From Caballeronia sp. INDeC2 (GTDB taxonomy: Bacteria; Pseudomonadota; Gammaproteobacteria; Burkholderiales; Burkholderiaceae), in contig NZ_JALQDG010000003.1 of the NCBI RefSeq assembly GCF_023631325.1, positions 186,001-250,000 of the forward strand: DNA of 64,000 bases, read 5' to 3'. The notes below the pieces were generated by a model. That model had not been told where the DNA came from and ran no database searches. It saw only the letters and a list, made by a program, of their open reading frames with translations. The position numbers were made by a program, and so were the translations under genes. Positions within the stretch are counted from its first letter, which is position 1. Each line of letters opens with the position of its first letter. Positions 28,726 through 38,781 of this stretch are shown piece by piece.

Positions 28726-29585
28726 CGGTCGAGCACTCCTTGCACGGCATCGGCGACGAGATTCACCGCGACGACCAGCGACGCGATCGCGGCGGCATCG
28801 AAAACGACGGTCCACCACGCGCCGCCCGCCATCAGCGTATAGCTTTCGGACAGCGCGAGGCCCCAGTCGGCCGAAGGCGGCTGGATGCCGAAGCCCAGGA
28901 ACGAGAGCGTCGCGACGGCGAAGATCGCATAGCCGAGACGCACGGTCGCCTCGACGATGATCGGCGGCAGCACGTTCGGCAGGATCTCCGCGAACATGAT
29001 GTAAAGCGCGTTTTCGCCGCGCAGTTGCGCCGCCAGCACGTAGTCCAGATGGCGCTCGCTCAGCACGGCGGCGCGCACGGTGCGCGCGGTGATCGGTGCG
29101 AACGTGAGGCCGATGACGAGGATCACCGTCGTGTTGCTCGCGCCGACGGCGGCCAGCGCGAGCAGCGCGACGATCACGAGCGGCAGCGCCAGCAGCGCAT
29201 CGATCACGCGGCCAATGACGGCATCGACCCAGCCGTCGAAATAGCCGACGACGAGGCCGATCGCCGTGCCCGCCGCCGTGCCGAGCAACGTCGCCAGCGG
29301 CGCGATGGTCAGAATGTCGCGCGAGCCGACGATCACGCGCGCGAACACGTCGCGGCCGAGTTGATCGGTGCCGAACCAGTGATCGCCGGAAGGCGCGGCG
29401 AGCGAGTTGAGCGGATCGGATGCGTACGGATCGTGCGGCACGAGCCAGTGTCCGAAGAGCGCGCACAGCACCCAGAAAAGCAGGATCAGCACGCCGAGAT
29501 CGAACGTGACCGAGCGCATCAGCACGCCGAGCGCTTCGAAGCGGCGCGGCTTGACGGGCGTTTGAGGCGCAACGGTCGTGCTCAT
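28722..29585 (-). CDS. Peptide ABC transporter permease, DppC/OppC type
   Basis: 287 residues. An N-terminal helix (LGVLILLFWVLCALFGHW) is followed by the OppC-specific periplasmic segment HWFGTDQLGRDVFARV and five more helices with the EAA-type loop (SERHLDYVLAAQLRGEN). Forms the membrane channel with the adjacent DppB-type protein. Starts 4 bp inside the preceding gene and ends 4 bp inside the next. Confidence 0.95.
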   Translation of the reverse strand: MSTTVAPQTPVKPRRFEALGVLMRSVTFDLGVLILLFWVLCALFGHWLVPHDPYASDPLNSLAAPSGDHWFGTDQLGRDVFARVIVGSRDILTIAPLATLLGTAAGTAIGLVVGYFDGWVDAVIGRVIDALLALPLVIVALLALAAVGASNTTVILVIGLTFAPITARTVRAAVLSERHLDYVLAAQLRGENALYIMFAEILPNVLPPIIVEATVRLGYAIFAVATLSFLGFGIQPPSADWGLALSESYTLMAGGAWWTVVFDAAAIASLVVAVNLVADAVQGVLDR

Positions 29586-30601
29586 CGCGCGTCTCCGTTC
29601 GAATCGGCGTTGCGCAGACGCGGATTGAGCACGACGTAAAGCGCGTCCGCGATCAGATTCGCCGCCGTATAGATCACGCCGATGCTCAGCACGCCCGCTT
29701 CGAGCATCGGAAAGTCCTTGCCTTGCGCGGCGGTGTAGATCAGCGAGCCGATGCCCTGATAGTGGAACAGCGTCTCCACGACGACGAGCCCGCCGATCAT
29801 GTAGCCGAGTTGCGTCGCGGCGACGGTCACGGTCGGCAGGAGCGCATTGCGCAGCACGTGGCGCAGGATCACGACGCGCTGCGGCAAGCCTTTGAGAATC
29901 GCGGTGCGCGTGTAATCGGCGTCGAGCGCTTCGACGGTGCCCGCGCGCGCCATCCGCGCGATATAGCCGAAGAACACGAACACGAGCGGCAGCACGGGCA
30001 GCACCAGATGCTCCAGTTGCGTGAAAAAGCCCGCGCCGGCGGGCGCGGTCGCTTCGATCGGAAGCCATTGCAGCCACACGCCGAAGATCAGGATCAGCAC
30101 GATCGACGAGACGAACTCCGGCACGACCGTCGCCGTCAATCCGCCGATGCTGATGACTCTGTCGATCCAGCGCCCCGCGTGCAACGCCGCGTAGACGCCG
30201 CCCGCGATGCCGAGCGGCACCACGACGACGAACGCGAGCGCGCCGAGCTTCGCCGAACTCCACAGCGCGTTGCCGATGAACGGCGCGACCGGCGCGCGAA
30301 ACGCGTAGGACTCGCCCATGTCGCCGCGCAGGAAATGGCTGATCCAGCTCGAATATTGCGTGAGAAGCGGCCGGTCGACGCCCAGTTGATGATTGAGCGC
30401 TGCGACGGCGCGCGCATCGGCGAGCGGGCCGAGGATCGCGCGGCCGACGTCGCCCGGAAGGAGCTGGCCGCCCGCGAAGACGATCATCGACAGAAGCCAT
30501 AGCGTGACGAGCGCGAGCAGCAGCCGCACGCCGATGAAGCGCACGATGCGCTTGAATTTGGCGAAGTCGGCTACGTGCGCCGTCGGCGTGATCGTGCTCA
30601 T
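29582..30601 (-). CDS. Peptide ABC transporter permease, DppB/OppB type
   Basis: 339 residues with six transmembrane helices and the permease EAA loop (EALDADYTRTAILKGLPQR, near residues 215-235). The N-terminal helix VRLLLALVTLWLLSMIVF (numbering approximate) and the GDMGESYAFRAPV segment are typical of OppB. Follows the substrate-binding protein gene by 11 bp in the same operon. Confidence 0.94.
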   Translation of the reverse strand: MSTITPTAHVADFAKFKRIVRFIGVRLLLALVTLWLLSMIVFAGGQLLPGDVGRAILGPLADARAVAALNHQLGVDRPLLTQYSSWISHFLRGDMGESYAFRAPVAPFIGNALWSSAKLGALAFVVVVPLGIAGGVYAALHAGRWIDRVISIGGLTATVVPEFVSSIVLILIFGVWLQWLPIEATAPAGAGFFTQLEHLVLPVLPLVFVFFGYIARMARAGTVEALDADYTRTAILKGLPQRVVILRHVLRNALLPTVTVAATQLGYMIGGLVVVETLFHYQGIGSLIYTAAQGKDFPMLEAGVLSIGVIYTAANLIADALYVVLNPRLRNADSNGDAR

Positions 30602-30612
30602 TTACGCCCCAT

Positions 30613-32274
30613 TCATGCCGATACCGTCGCGCGGTCGAACCACATCTGCGAGATCGCGTTGAAGCGCACGCCCGAGACGTTGGCGCGCGTGACGATCAAC
30701 TGGTCGTAGAAGTAGGGGATCACGACCGGCGTTTCGTCGAGCAACAGGCGCTGAATCTCGCCGGACAGTTTCTTCTGCGACGCGACATCGAGCGCCGCGA
30801 CGAACTGCGTGACGAGCTTGTCGTACTGCGGATTCCTGAAGTGCGCGGCGTTCCAGGTGCCGCCGCTCGTCAACGGCGCGTTAAGGAACACGTTCGGCAC
30901 GCCGCGATGCCCGTAATCCGTGATGCCGAGCGGCGAATCCAGCCAGTCCGACTTGCCGAACGTGCCCGAGCCGTAATACAGGTCCTGGCTTTCCACCTTC
31001 AACTGGATGCGAATGCCGATCGCCTTCGCCGCGTTCTGCACGACGACCGCGAGATCGGGAATCTCCATGTACTTCTCGGTCGTGAGCGTGACGTCGAAGC
31101 CGTTCGCGACGCCGGCATCGCTCATCAACTTCTTCGCTTGAGCGATGTCGATCTTGCGTTGCGGCACCGTCAGATCGCTCGACGGAAAGACCGGTGCGAA
31201 CGGGTTGTCGTTGCCGACGGTCGCGCGGCCGCGGAACAGTCCCTTCACGATGACTTCGCGATCGATCGCGAGCGCGAGCGCCTGACGCACGCGCTTGTCC
31301 TTGAACGGCGACATGTCGCAGCGCATGTGAATCTGCCGATGCGAGCTCGACTTCGTGCCGAGCACCTTGAACTGCGGATTCGTGAGTATCGAGACGCCGC
31401 CCTGCACGGTGAAGTCGCCCATTACGTCGGCCTGGCGGCCTTGCATCGCGAGGAGTTGCGCCTGCTGATCGGCGTAGAAGGAAAAGGTCACGCGATCGGG
31501 CAGCGACTTCTCGCCCCAGTAGTCGGGATTGCGCACGAACGACGCGCCGACCTTCGGCGTGTATTTCTCGAGCTTCAGCGCGCCCGTGCCCATGAACGTC
31601 TTTTCATAGGGCCCGGTGAAATTGGCCGGCAGGATCACCGCGTTATACGTATCCGAGGAAACGTAATACGGGAAATTGCCGTTGGGCGCATCGAGATGGA
31701 ATTCGACGGTGTGATCGTCGACGGCCTTCGCCGAATCCTTCGACAGCACGCCCTTCAGCACCGACAGCGCCGCCGAGCCCGCGCCGGGATCGGACAATCG
31801 ATTGAACGTGGCGACGACATCTTTCGCGGTCATCGGCTGGCCGTCGTGGAACTTCACGTTCGGGCGCAGCTTGAAGGTCCACACGTCGCCTTTCGCATTC
31901 GACGACCACGACAGCGCGAGCGCGGGCTTGAGCGTCAGATGTTCGCTGTCGTCGTCGATCAGGAATTCGCCCGTCTGATTGATGAGCGCGAGACCGGCGG
32001 CGTCGGTCACGGTGAGCGGATCGACGGCGCCCGCGGGCATCAGATGCGCGACGCGGATCGTGCCGCCGGGCTTGCCCGTGCCTTGCGCGCGTGCGCCCGG
32101 CATGCCGAAGAGACCGCCCGCGGACAGCGCGACGCCGAGCATGCTTGCATGACGCAGCAGTTCGCGGCGCGTGAGGCGCCCGGCCATGAACTCGTCGATC
32201 GCGTGATTGCCCAGTTCGCCCGCATGCGGGCGGGCGAGGTCGAGAAGATGCGCGTCGGTCGAAGGTTTTTTCAT
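30613..32274 (-). CDS. Peptide/nickel-type ABC transporter substrate-binding protein (SBP_bac_5)
   Basis: 553 residues. An unusually long N-terminus (about 55 residues) carries a twin-arginine-like signal: LTRRELLRHASMLGVALSAG, with cleavage after ARAQ, so it may be exported folded through Tat. The mature part is a family 5 periplasmic binding protein (VWTFKLRPNVKFHDGQPMTA near 130-150). First gene of the transporter operon and its specificity determinant; the ligand (peptide, opine or other) cannot be read from sequence. Confidence 0.92.
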   Translation of the reverse strand: MKKPSTDAHLLDLARPHAGELGNHAIDEFMAGRLTRRELLRHASMLGVALSAGGLFGMPGARAQGTGKPGGTIRVAHLMPAGAVDPLTVTDAAGLALINQTGEFLIDDDSEHLTLKPALALSWSSNAKGDVWTFKLRPNVKFHDGQPMTAKDVVATFNRLSDPGAGSAALSVLKGVLSKDSAKAVDDHTVEFHLDAPNGNFPYYVSSDTYNAVILPANFTGPYEKTFMGTGALKLEKYTPKVGASFVRNPDYWGEKSLPDRVTFSFYADQQAQLLAMQGRQADVMGDFTVQGGVSILTNPQFKVLGTKSSSHRQIHMRCDMSPFKDKRVRQALALAIDREVIVKGLFRGRATVGNDNPFAPVFPSSDLTVPQRKIDIAQAKKLMSDAGVANGFDVTLTTEKYMEIPDLAVVVQNAAKAIGIRIQLKVESQDLYYGSGTFGKSDWLDSPLGITDYGHRGVPNVFLNAPLTSGGTWNAAHFRNPQYDKLVTQFVAALDVASQKKLSGEIQRLLLDETPVVIPYFYDQLIVTRANVSGVRFNAISQMWFDRATVSA

Positions 32275-32418
32275 CGTATGCGGATGTTGTAGTTGTCGCG
32301 CTCGGTTGGGCTCGCGCCGCGCAAGCGATCGGGTCGGCGGCGCCTGAAAGCGCCTCCGCGTCTTCGCGGGGTAGCAAGCCGCGCGCCGAGTCTGCATCGC
32401 GCGCGTCTCTCGTCCGCT

Positions 32419-32901
32419 TCAGTGATCGTGTGGATGCTTGTGAATCGGATCGACCCAATAGACTTCCTCGGGCTTCTCCACGGCATCGATGTTGAGATTC
32501 ACCACCACCGCTTCATTGTCGCTGCGCACGAGCACGCATTCGAGGGGATCGTCGGTGCTGGCGTTGATTTCCTGATGCGGCACGTAAGGCGGCACGAATA
32601 TGAAATCGCCGGGACCGGCCTCGGCGGTGAATTCCAGATGTTCGCCCCAGCGCATGCGCGCCTGGCCGCGCACGACATAGATGACGCTTTCGAGCGCGCC
32701 GTGATGATGGGCGCCCGTCTTCGCATTCGGATGGATCGTGACCGTGCCGGCCCAGATCTTCTGCGCGCCGACGCGCGCCGCGTTGATGGCGGCCGCGCGG
32801 TTCATGCCCGGCGTCTGCGCCGTGTTGGTGTCGAGCTGATCGCCCTTGATGACCTTGACGCCGTGCTCGCGCCAATCGATGTGCTGATGTGCGTCGCTCA
32901 T
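32419..32901 (-). CDS. Cupin-domain protein
   Basis: 160 residues forming one cupin barrel. Motif 1 is GAHHHGALESVIYVVRG (three histidines and a glutamate, near 66-82) and motif 2 PGDFIFVPPYVPHQEIN (near 100-116), so a metal site is intact. Function unknown; small cupins act as isomerases, dioxygenases or sensors. It lies between the fusA gene and the peptide transporter operon on the same strand, 95 bp after fusA, and may be read through from it. Confidence 0.85.
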   Translation of the reverse strand: MSDAHQHIDWREHGVKVIKGDQLDTNTAQTPGMNRAAAINAARVGAQKIWAGTVTIHPNAKTGAHHHGALESVIYVVRGQARMRWGEHLEFTAEAGPGDFIFVPPYVPHQEINASTDDPLECVLVRSDNEAVVVNLNIDAVEKPEEVYWVDPIHKHPHDH

Positions 32902-32996
32902 GTCGGTACGGTTTATCGTCTGCGGATAAGGGAAGTCCGTTGCCGCTACCAACAGAGCGAGCAACGGACTTCCGATACTACACGGTTCGATCGCGA

Positions 32997-35102
32997 TTAT
33001 TTCGATTTCGAGTTGATGATCGCCTCGGACACGTTCGTCGGCGTCTCCGCGTAGTGCTTGAACTCCATCGTGTACGTCGCTCGGCCTTGCGTCAGCGAAC
33101 GCAGCGACGTCGAGTAGCCGAACATCTCGGCGAGCGGCACTTCCGCGCGCACGAGCTTGCCCCCGCCGCCCGCGATGTCCTCCATGCCCTGCACCATGCC
33201 GCGGCGGCCGGACAGATCGCCCATCACGTTGCCCATGAACTCCTCGGGCGTTTCCACTTCGACGGCCATCATCGGTTCGAGCAGCACGGGCCGGGCACGG
33301 CGCATCGCTTCCTTGAACGCGATCGAGCCGGCCATGCGGAACGCGTTTTCGTTCGAATCGACGTCGTGGTACGAGCCGAAAGTCAGCCGCACCTTCACGT
33401 CGACGACCGGATAGCCCGCGAGCACGCCGGCCTTGAGCGTTTCCTGAATGCCCTTGTCGACCGCCGGAATGAACTCGCGCGGAATCACGCCGCCCTTGAT
33501 CTGGTCGACGAACTCGTAGCCCTTGCCCGGATCCGGCTCCAGCGCGATCACCGCGTGACCGTACTGGCCGCGTCCGCCCGACTGCTTGACGAACTTGCCT
33601 TCGACGTCCTCGACCTTGTTGCGCACCGTCTCGCGATACGCGACCTGCGGCTTGCCGACGGTCGCCTCGACGCCGAATTCACGCTTCATCCGGTCGACGA
33701 GAATTTCGAGGTGCAGCTCACCCATGCCGGAGATGATCGTCTGGCCAGATTCCTCGTCGGACGTGACGCGGAACGACGGATCTTCCTGCGCGAGACGATT
33801 CAGCGCGATGCCCATCTTCTCCTGGTCGACCTTGGTCTTCGGCTCGACGGCCTGCGAGATCACCGGTTCCGGGAAGATCATTCGTTCCAGGATGATGATG
33901 TGGTTCGGATCGCAGAGCGTATCGCCGGTCGTCGCTTCCTTGAGACCGACCGCCGCGGCGATGTCGCCCGCGCGCACTTCCTTGATTTCCTTGCGCTCGT
34001 TCGCGTGCATCTGCAGGATGCGGCCGAGGCGCTCCTTCTTTTCCTTCACCGGGTTGTAGACCGTGTCGCCCGAATTCACGACGCCCGAGTAGGTGCGGAA
34101 GAAGATCAGCTGGCCGACGAACGGGTCCGTCATGATCTTGAACGCGAGCGCGGAGAACGGCTCGTCGTCGCTCGGATGACGTTCCGCTTCCTTGTCGTCT
34201 TCCGTGTGGCCGAGAATCGCGGGCACGTCGACGGGTGAGGGCAGATAGTCGATCACCGCGTCGAGCATCGCCTGCACGCCCTTGTTCTTGAACGCGCTGC
34301 CGCACAGCATCGGCACGATCTCGTTGGCTATGGTGCGCTTGCGTAGCGCCGTCTTGATCTCTTCTTCGGTCAGGCTCTCGTGATCGTCGAGATATTTTTC
34401 GAGCAGTTCCTCGCTCGATTCGGCGGCCGCCTCGACCATCTTCGAGCGCCATTCGTGCGCGAGTTCCTTGAGGTTGTCGGGAATTTCTTCGTAGTTGAAC
34501 TTGATGCCCTGGCTGTCGTCGTCCCAGACGATCGCCTTCATCTTCACCAGATCGACGACGCCCTGAAAGTGCTCTTCCGCGCCGATCGGAATCTGGATCG
34601 GCACCGCGACGCCCTTGAGCCGCTCGCCGATCTGCCGCTGCACGCGGAAGAAGTCCGCGCCGACGCGGTCCATCTTGTTGACGAACGCGATGCGCGGCAC
34701 CTTGTACTTGTTCGCCTGACGCCACACGGTTTCCGACTGCGGCTGCACGCCGCCGACCGAGTCGTAGACCATGCACGCGCCGTCGAGCACGCGCATCGAG
34801 CGCTCGACTTCAATCGTGAAATCCACGTGTCCCGGCGTATCGATGATGTTGATCCGGTGTTCCGGATAGTTGCCGGCCATGCCTTTCCAGAAGGCCGTCG
34901 TCGCCGCGGAGGTGATCGTGATGCCGCGTTCCTGCTCCTGTTCCATCCAGTCCATCGTGGCCGCGCCGTCGTGAACCTCGCCGATCTTGTGGGTCACGCC
35001 GGTGTAGAAAAGGATGCGCTCGGTAGTCGTCGTCTTGCCGGCATCGATGTGAGCGCTAATGCCTATATTCCGATAGCGCTCGATGGGAGTCTTGCGGGGC
35101 AC
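32997..35102 (-). CDS. fusA: Elongation factor G
   Basis: 701 residues, full canonical EF-G: G1 motif [12 protein letters not shown] (near 17-28), [11 protein letters not shown] switch I, DTPGHVDF (G3), [10 protein letters not shown] (G4), then domains II-V ending in the usual [10 protein letters not shown]. Translocates the ribosome using GTP. The start is a GTG preceded at the right distance by AGGAGG. It is not beside rpsL, rpsG or tuf, so it is either a second fusA copy or one moved out of the str operon. Nothing in the sequence suggests it is inactive. Confidence 0.96.
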   Translation of the reverse strand: MPRKTPIERYRNIGISAHIDAGKTTTTERILFYTGVTHKIGEVHDGAATMDWMEQEQERGITITSAATTAFWKGMAGNYPEHRINIIDTPGHVDFTIEVERSMRVLDGACMVYDSVGGVQPQSETVWRQANKYKVPRIAFVNKMDRVGADFFRVQRQIGERLKGVAVPIQIPIGAEEHFQGVVDLVKMKAIVWDDDSQGIKFNYEEIPDNLKELAHEWRSKMVEAAAESSEELLEKYLDDHESLTEEEIKTALRKRTIANEIVPMLCGSAFKNKGVQAMLDAVIDYLPSPVDVPAILGHTEDDKEAERHPSDDEPFSALAFKIMTDPFVGQLIFFRTYSGVVNSGDTVYNPVKEKKERLGRILQMHANERKEIKEVRAGDIAAAVGLKEATTGDTLCDPNHIIILERMIFPEPVISQAVEPKTKVDQEKMGIALNRLAQEDPSFRVTSDEESGQTIISGMGELHLEILVDRMKREFGVEATVGKPQVAYRETVRNKVEDVEGKFVKQSGGRGQYGHAVIALEPDPGKGYEFVDQIKGGVIPREFIPAVDKGIQETLKAGVLAGYPVVDVKVRLTFGSYHDVDSNENAFRMAGSIAFKEAMRRARPVLLEPMMAVEVETPEEFMGNVMGDLSGRRGMVQGMEDIAGGGGKLVRAEVPLAEMFGYSTSLRSLTQGRATYTMEFKHYAETPTNVSEAIINSKSK

Positions 35103-35316
35103 GTGAACCTCCTGTGGATGTGTCGACCCGGGTCGCCGTGCGGCGGCCAATCGGCGCGACCTGAATGGTGAGATGCGTCGCGCTGAATCTTTTTAGGATA
35201 GCGCGTCGGCAAGCTCTTTGCAGGAATCCTGCCAGCTCGGTCGAAGGCATTTTTCGGGCGCAAAAAAACCGGCGTGTCTTGCGACGACGACGGTTTTCGG
35301 ATCGGGCGAAAAGACC

Positions 35317-35856
35317 TTACTGCATGCGCGGCAAGCCCTTGAGCTGCATGCCGGGCTTGATGCCCTTCGCCGCGAACCAGCCTTTGGACATTTCGAGCGC
35401 AAACACGCCGTTATTGCGCGGGCAGTGATTGTTCTCCGTCTCGGCCTGCATTTCGTCGATGTCGGTGATCGTGCCGTCCGCGCGAATGAACGCGATCGAC
35501 AGCGGGATCAGCGTGTTCTTCATCCAGAAGCAATGCACGGCGTTTTCATTGAAGACGAAGAGCATGCCTTCGTTCGGCGCGAGTTGCGTGCGATACATGA
35601 GGCCTTGCTCTCGATCGGCATCGCTCGCGGCGACGGCGGCATCGATGACGTACATGCCCGCGGTGAGTTTCGCGCGCGGAAAATCGGACGGCTGCTTGGC
35701 GCCAGGGGGCATGGTCTGGGCTTGCGCGAGCGGCGCGGCTGCGAATGGCAGCATCAGCGCGATCACACATGCGCGAATCGTGGCGGCGATGCGCGAGCGC
35801 CGGGCCGAAGCCGTCGAACTGAATGGTGACACCAAGGCACGCAGCAACAGATTCAC
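35317..35856 (-). CDS. DUF192 family exported protein
   Basis: 179 residues. A long N-terminal membrane anchor or signal (IRACVIALMLPFAAAPLAQA, near 29-48) precedes a DUF192 domain (REQGLMYRTQLAPNEGMLFVF near 83-103, FWMKNTLIPLSIAFI near 112-126, MSKGWFAAKGIKPG near the end). The family is widespread and of unknown biochemical function. The GTG start was chosen since it has a strong GGAGGAG site 7 bases upstream; longer frames have none. Confidence 0.85.
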   Translation of the reverse strand: MNLLLRALVSPFSSTASARRSRIAATIRACVIALMLPFAAAPLAQAQTMPPGAKQPSDFPRAKLTAGMYVIDAAVAASDADREQGLMYRTQLAPNEGMLFVFNENAVHCFWMKNTLIPLSIAFIRADGTITDIDEMQAETENNHCPRNNGVFALEMSKGWFAAKGIKPGMQLKGLPRMQ

Positions 35857-35929
35857 GACGATGCTCCTCCATAGACAAACGTTGTGCCGGAAAGCCGGCG
35901 GCCCCGCGCATGTTACTCGATGCGCAGGC

Positions 35930-35969
35930 ACAAAACAAAAGGGCAGACGCCTCGCGGCCATCTGCCCTT
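35930..35969 (-). terminator. Rho-independent terminator of the Lys/His-rich protein gene
   Basis: On the minus strand a perfect 9-bp stem (AAGGGCAGA / TCTGCCCTT, 35939-35969) is followed by a T-rich tract (TTTTGTTTTG). It lies 65 bp after the stop of the small exported protein gene. Confidence 0.75.
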
Positions 35970-36033
35970 CAACGCCGTAAAGACGGCGGTAATGCTCGTT
36001 CTTGACTTCGCTATACCGCCGTTTACAACGAAC

Positions 36034-36240
36034 TTACTGAGCTGCCGAAGCGGCTTCCGGAGCCGAAGCGGCTGCCTTCTTGTGCGACTTGTGCGACGAC
36101 TTGTGCGACTTCTTGTGCGCCGACGACTTGTGAGCCGACGAAGCAGCTGCCGGAGCAGCAGCGGCCGGAGCCGAAGCTTCTTGTGCGAAAGCAGCGGTTG
36201 CGAACAGGCCAGCGACGAGAGCAGCGATCAGTTTGTTCAT
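36034..36240 (-). CDS. Small exported Lys/His/Ala-rich protein
   Basis: 68 residues. Signal peptide MNKLIAALVAGLFATAAFAQ, then a short mature chain made of an alanine/proline stretch, a tract of SHKK/SSHKSHK repeats (residues 35-55) and an acidic alanine tail. Similar low-complexity, strongly basic periplasmic proteins occur widely in Burkholderiaceae and recall the acid-shock protein Asr, but no function is assigned. GAGGATT ribosome binding site and its own terminator support expression. Confidence 0.82.
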   Translation of the reverse strand: MNKLIAALVAGLFATAAFAQEASAPAAAAPAAASSAHKSSAHKKSHKSSHKSHKKAAASAPEAASAAQ

Positions 36241-36623
36241 CTGTGAATCCTCAGCTTGAGTAAATTAACCAAACGACCCGGTCATTGAGTCATGTCGGTA
36301 AACGAGCCACCTACCTTTCGGTTGACAGTCGAATCGACAAATTAATCTCGATACGACTGTGAACGCTTGAACCTTTCAAACTCCCTGGAGCACACAGGTT
36401 ATTTGTAATCAGTTTTCGCTCATGCCGGATAGCTTTCTGCGGCATCTGAGGCCCTTAACGCATCGCTCGAGGAGTCGGTTGACGCGATTTACAGAGAATT
36501 GCGCAGCAGGCGAAAAATATATTCGTCTCGCGATTCGCGGTACTCGATCTTCGTGACACCGCGTTTAAGCGCATTGCAATAAAACGTGCAAAGACGCTTA
36601 TTTTCGAGATAGTTGAATGCGAT
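36241..36623. promoter_or_regulatory. Intergenic region upstream of the small exported protein gene
   Basis: About 380 bp, AT-richer than the surroundings. It must carry the promoter for the minus-strand small protein gene and the 3' region of rluE. Short open frames on the minus strand overlap it but have poor composition and no ribosome binding site. No box is clear enough to place. Confidence 0.4.
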
Positions 36624-37199
36624 TCAACGAACGCGTTGCCACGGCGCGTCCGGGGCAACGTCCGCGGTTTCGCCGGGCGCGATGCCTAGCGCGAAGATAT
36701 CGAGCGCACCGATCGCAACGCGCACGAGCCGCAAGGTCGGGTAACCGACGGCCGCCGTCATGCGTCTGACTTGCCGGTTCTTGCCTTCGGTAATGGCGAG
36801 CTCGATCCACGTCGTCGGGATGGCGGCGCGGTAGCGGATCGGCGGCGTGCGCGGCCAAAGCGCGTCGCTGTCCTGTTCGTCGACGAACGCGGTGCGGCAC
36901 GGACGCGTCACGTAGTCGCCGAGATCGACGCCTTTCGCGAGACGCGCGAGCGCGGCATCGCTGGGTGCGCCTTCGACTTGCGCCCAATAGCGCTTCACGA
37001 GCTTGTGACGCGGCTCCGCGATGCGCGCCTGCAATGCACCGTCATCGGTGAGCAGGAGCAGGCCTTCGCTGTCCGCATCGAGCCTGCCCGCGGGATACAC
37101 GCCCGGCGTCTTGACCCAGTCGCCGAGCGACGCGCGCGTGTCGTGCGCGGAAAACTGGCAGATGGTGCCGAAGGGCTTGTTTAGGGCGATGAGTGACAT
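36624..37199 (-). CDS. rluE: 23S rRNA pseudouridine synthase RluE type
   Basis: 191 residues, lacking the S4 domain, as in RluE. The catalytic aspartate is in AGRLDADSEGLLLLT (near 44-58); KRYWAQVEG, EGKNRQVRRMTAAVGYPTLRLVR and the N-terminal IALNKPFGTICQFS are typical. Modifies one uridine in 23S rRNA (U2457 in E. coli). The ATG immediately precedes the family's first conserved segment. A hexanucleotide repeat lies just upstream. Confidence 0.92.
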   Translation of the reverse strand: MSLIALNKPFGTICQFSAHDTRASLGDWVKTPGVYPAGRLDADSEGLLLLTDDGALQARIAEPRHKLVKRYWAQVEGAPSDAALARLAKGVDLGDYVTRPCRTAFVDEQDSDALWPRTPPIRYRAAIPTTWIELAITEGKNRQVRRMTAAVGYPTLRLVRVAIGALDIFALGIAPGETADVAPDAPWQRVR

Positions 37200-37225
37200 G
37201 CAAGGCGGCGCGCGGCGTGATTGGG

Positions 37226-37254
37226 TGCGGATGCGGATGCGGATGCGGATGCGG
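37226..37254. repeat. Hexanucleotide microsatellite, four units and a partial
   Basis: TGCGGA is repeated four times, followed by TGCGG. It sits 27 to 55 bp upstream of the rluE start, in its leader or promoter. Such repeats change length by slippage and could tune expression. Multiples of six do not change a reading frame. Confidence 0.85.
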
Positions 37255-37419
37255 CATCTTAATGCATGCGCATGGCCGCGTCGGGCGCGCCGGGGCAGGC
37301 GAGCATGGTTAGAATGATGTCGTGACGACATCGGGGCTGCATCGTCGCCTCGCATGCCGCATCGCTCTCTATCCAGTTTGTTTGCTTCCATTCAAGTCCG
37401 GCCTTATTTGGAGTCGACC

Positions 37420-38676
37420 ATGCCGTATCAGCACATCAAAGTTCCGGCGGACGGTGACAAGATCACCGTCAACGCGGATTTTTCGCTCAACGTTTCCGAT
37501 CAGCCGATCATCCCGTACATCGAAGGCGACGGCACGGGCGTCGACATCACGCCGGTGATGATCAAGGTCGTCGATGCGGCGGTGGAAAAGGCCTACGGCG
37601 GCAAGCGCAAGATTCAATGGATGGAAATCTTCGCGGGCGAAAAGGCGACGCGCGTGTACGGCCCGGACGTGTGGCTGCCCGACGAGACGCTCGAAGCGGT
37701 GAAGGACTACATCGTGTCGATCAAGGGGCCGCTCACGACGCCAGTCGGCGGCGGCATCCGGTCGCTGAACGTGGCGCTTCGTCAGCAGCTCGACCTGTAT
37801 GTGTGCCTGCGGCCGGTGCGCTACTTCAAGGGCGTGCCGTCGCCGGTGCGCGAGCCCGAGAAGATCGACATGGTGATCTTCCGCGAGAACTCCGAAGACA
37901 TCTACGCGGGCGTCGAATGGCCGGCGGAATCGGCGGAGGCGAAGAAGGTCATCAAGTTCCTGCGTGAAGAAATGGGCGTGACGAAGATCCGTTTCCCGGA
38001 TTCGTCGGGGCTCGGCATCAAGCCGGTGTCGCGCGAGGGCACGGAGCGGCTCGTGCGCAAGGCGATTCAATACGCGATCGACAACGACCGTCGCTCGGTG
38101 ACGCTCGTGCACAAGGGCAACATCATGAAGTTCACCGAAGGCGCGTTCCGCGACTACGGTTACGCGCTCGCGCAGAAGGAGTTCAACGCGGAACTGATCG
38201 ACGGCGGTCCGTGGATGAAGGTGAAGAATCCGAAGTCGGGCAACGACATCGTCGTGAAGGACGTGATCGCCGATGCGTTCCTGCAGCAAATCCTGCTGCG
38301 TCCGGCCGAATACGACGTGATCGCGACACTCAACCTGAACGGCGACTACATCTCGGACGCGCTCGCGGCGCAGGTGGGCGGCATCGGCATCGCGCCGGGC
38401 GCGAACATGTCGGATTCCGTCGCGATGTTCGAAGCGACGCACGGCACGGCGCCGAAGTACGCGGGCAAGGACTATGTGAATCCGGGCTCGGAAATCCTCT
38501 CGGCCGAAATGATGCTGCGCCATCTCGGCTGGTTCGAGGCCGCGGACCGCATCATTTCGTCGATGGAGCAATCGATTCTTTCGAAGCGCGTCACGTACGA
38601 CTTCGCACGCCTGATGGAAGGCGCGACGCAGGTATCGTGTTCGGGCTTCGGAGAGGTGATGATCGAGAATATGTGA
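37420..38676 (+). CDS. icd: Isocitrate dehydrogenase (NADP)
   Basis: 418 residues. Converts isocitrate to 2-oxoglutarate with NADPH production in the TCA cycle. Contains [17 protein letters not shown] near residue 31, the substrate loop [12 protein letters not shown] (phosphorylatable serine at 115 in E. coli-type enzymes), [15 protein letters not shown] and the NADP-site region [14 protein letters not shown]. Start fixed by GGAG seven bases upstream. Followed by a strong terminator. Confidence 0.97.
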   Translation: MPYQHIKVPADGDKITVNADFSLNVSDQPIIPYIEGDGTGVDITPVMIKVVDAAVEKAYGGKRKIQWMEIFAGEKATRVYGPDVWLPDETLEAVKDYIVSIKGPLTTPVGGGIRSLNVALRQQLDLYVCLRPVRYFKGVPSPVREPEKIDMVIFRENSEDIYAGVEWPAESAEAKKVIKFLREEMGVTKIRFPDSSGLGIKPVSREGTERLVRKAIQYAIDNDRRSVTLVHKGNIMKFTEGAFRDYGYALAQKEFNAELIDGGPWMKVKNPKSGNDIVVKDVIADAFLQQILLRPAEYDVIATLNLNGDYISDALAAQVGGIGIAPGANMSDSVAMFEATHGTAPKYAGKDYVNPGSEILSAEMMLRHLGWFEAADRIISSMEQSILSKRVTYDFARLMEGATQVSCSGFGEVMIENM

Positions 38677-38704
38677 GGACTCACCTCAATTCGATGTGTT
38701 AAAT

Positions 38705-38740
38705 AAAAACCCCGAAAGGCCTGGCCCTTTCGGGGTTTTT
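38705..38740 (+). terminator. Rho-independent terminator of icd
   Basis: A long perfect stem (AAAAACCCCGAAAGG / CCTTTCGGGGTTTTT) with a small loop and T-run begins 28 bp after the icd stop. It is symmetric enough to work in both directions. Confidence 0.9.
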
Positions 38741-38781
38741 AACTGGCGCCGCAGCTCTATATATGTGAGACGCGCCGGGCG

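Noticed and set aside
36455..36658. 67-codon minus-strand frame overlapping the end of rluE
   Set aside because: Overlaps a real gene, is AT-rich without coding periodicity and has no ribosome binding site.
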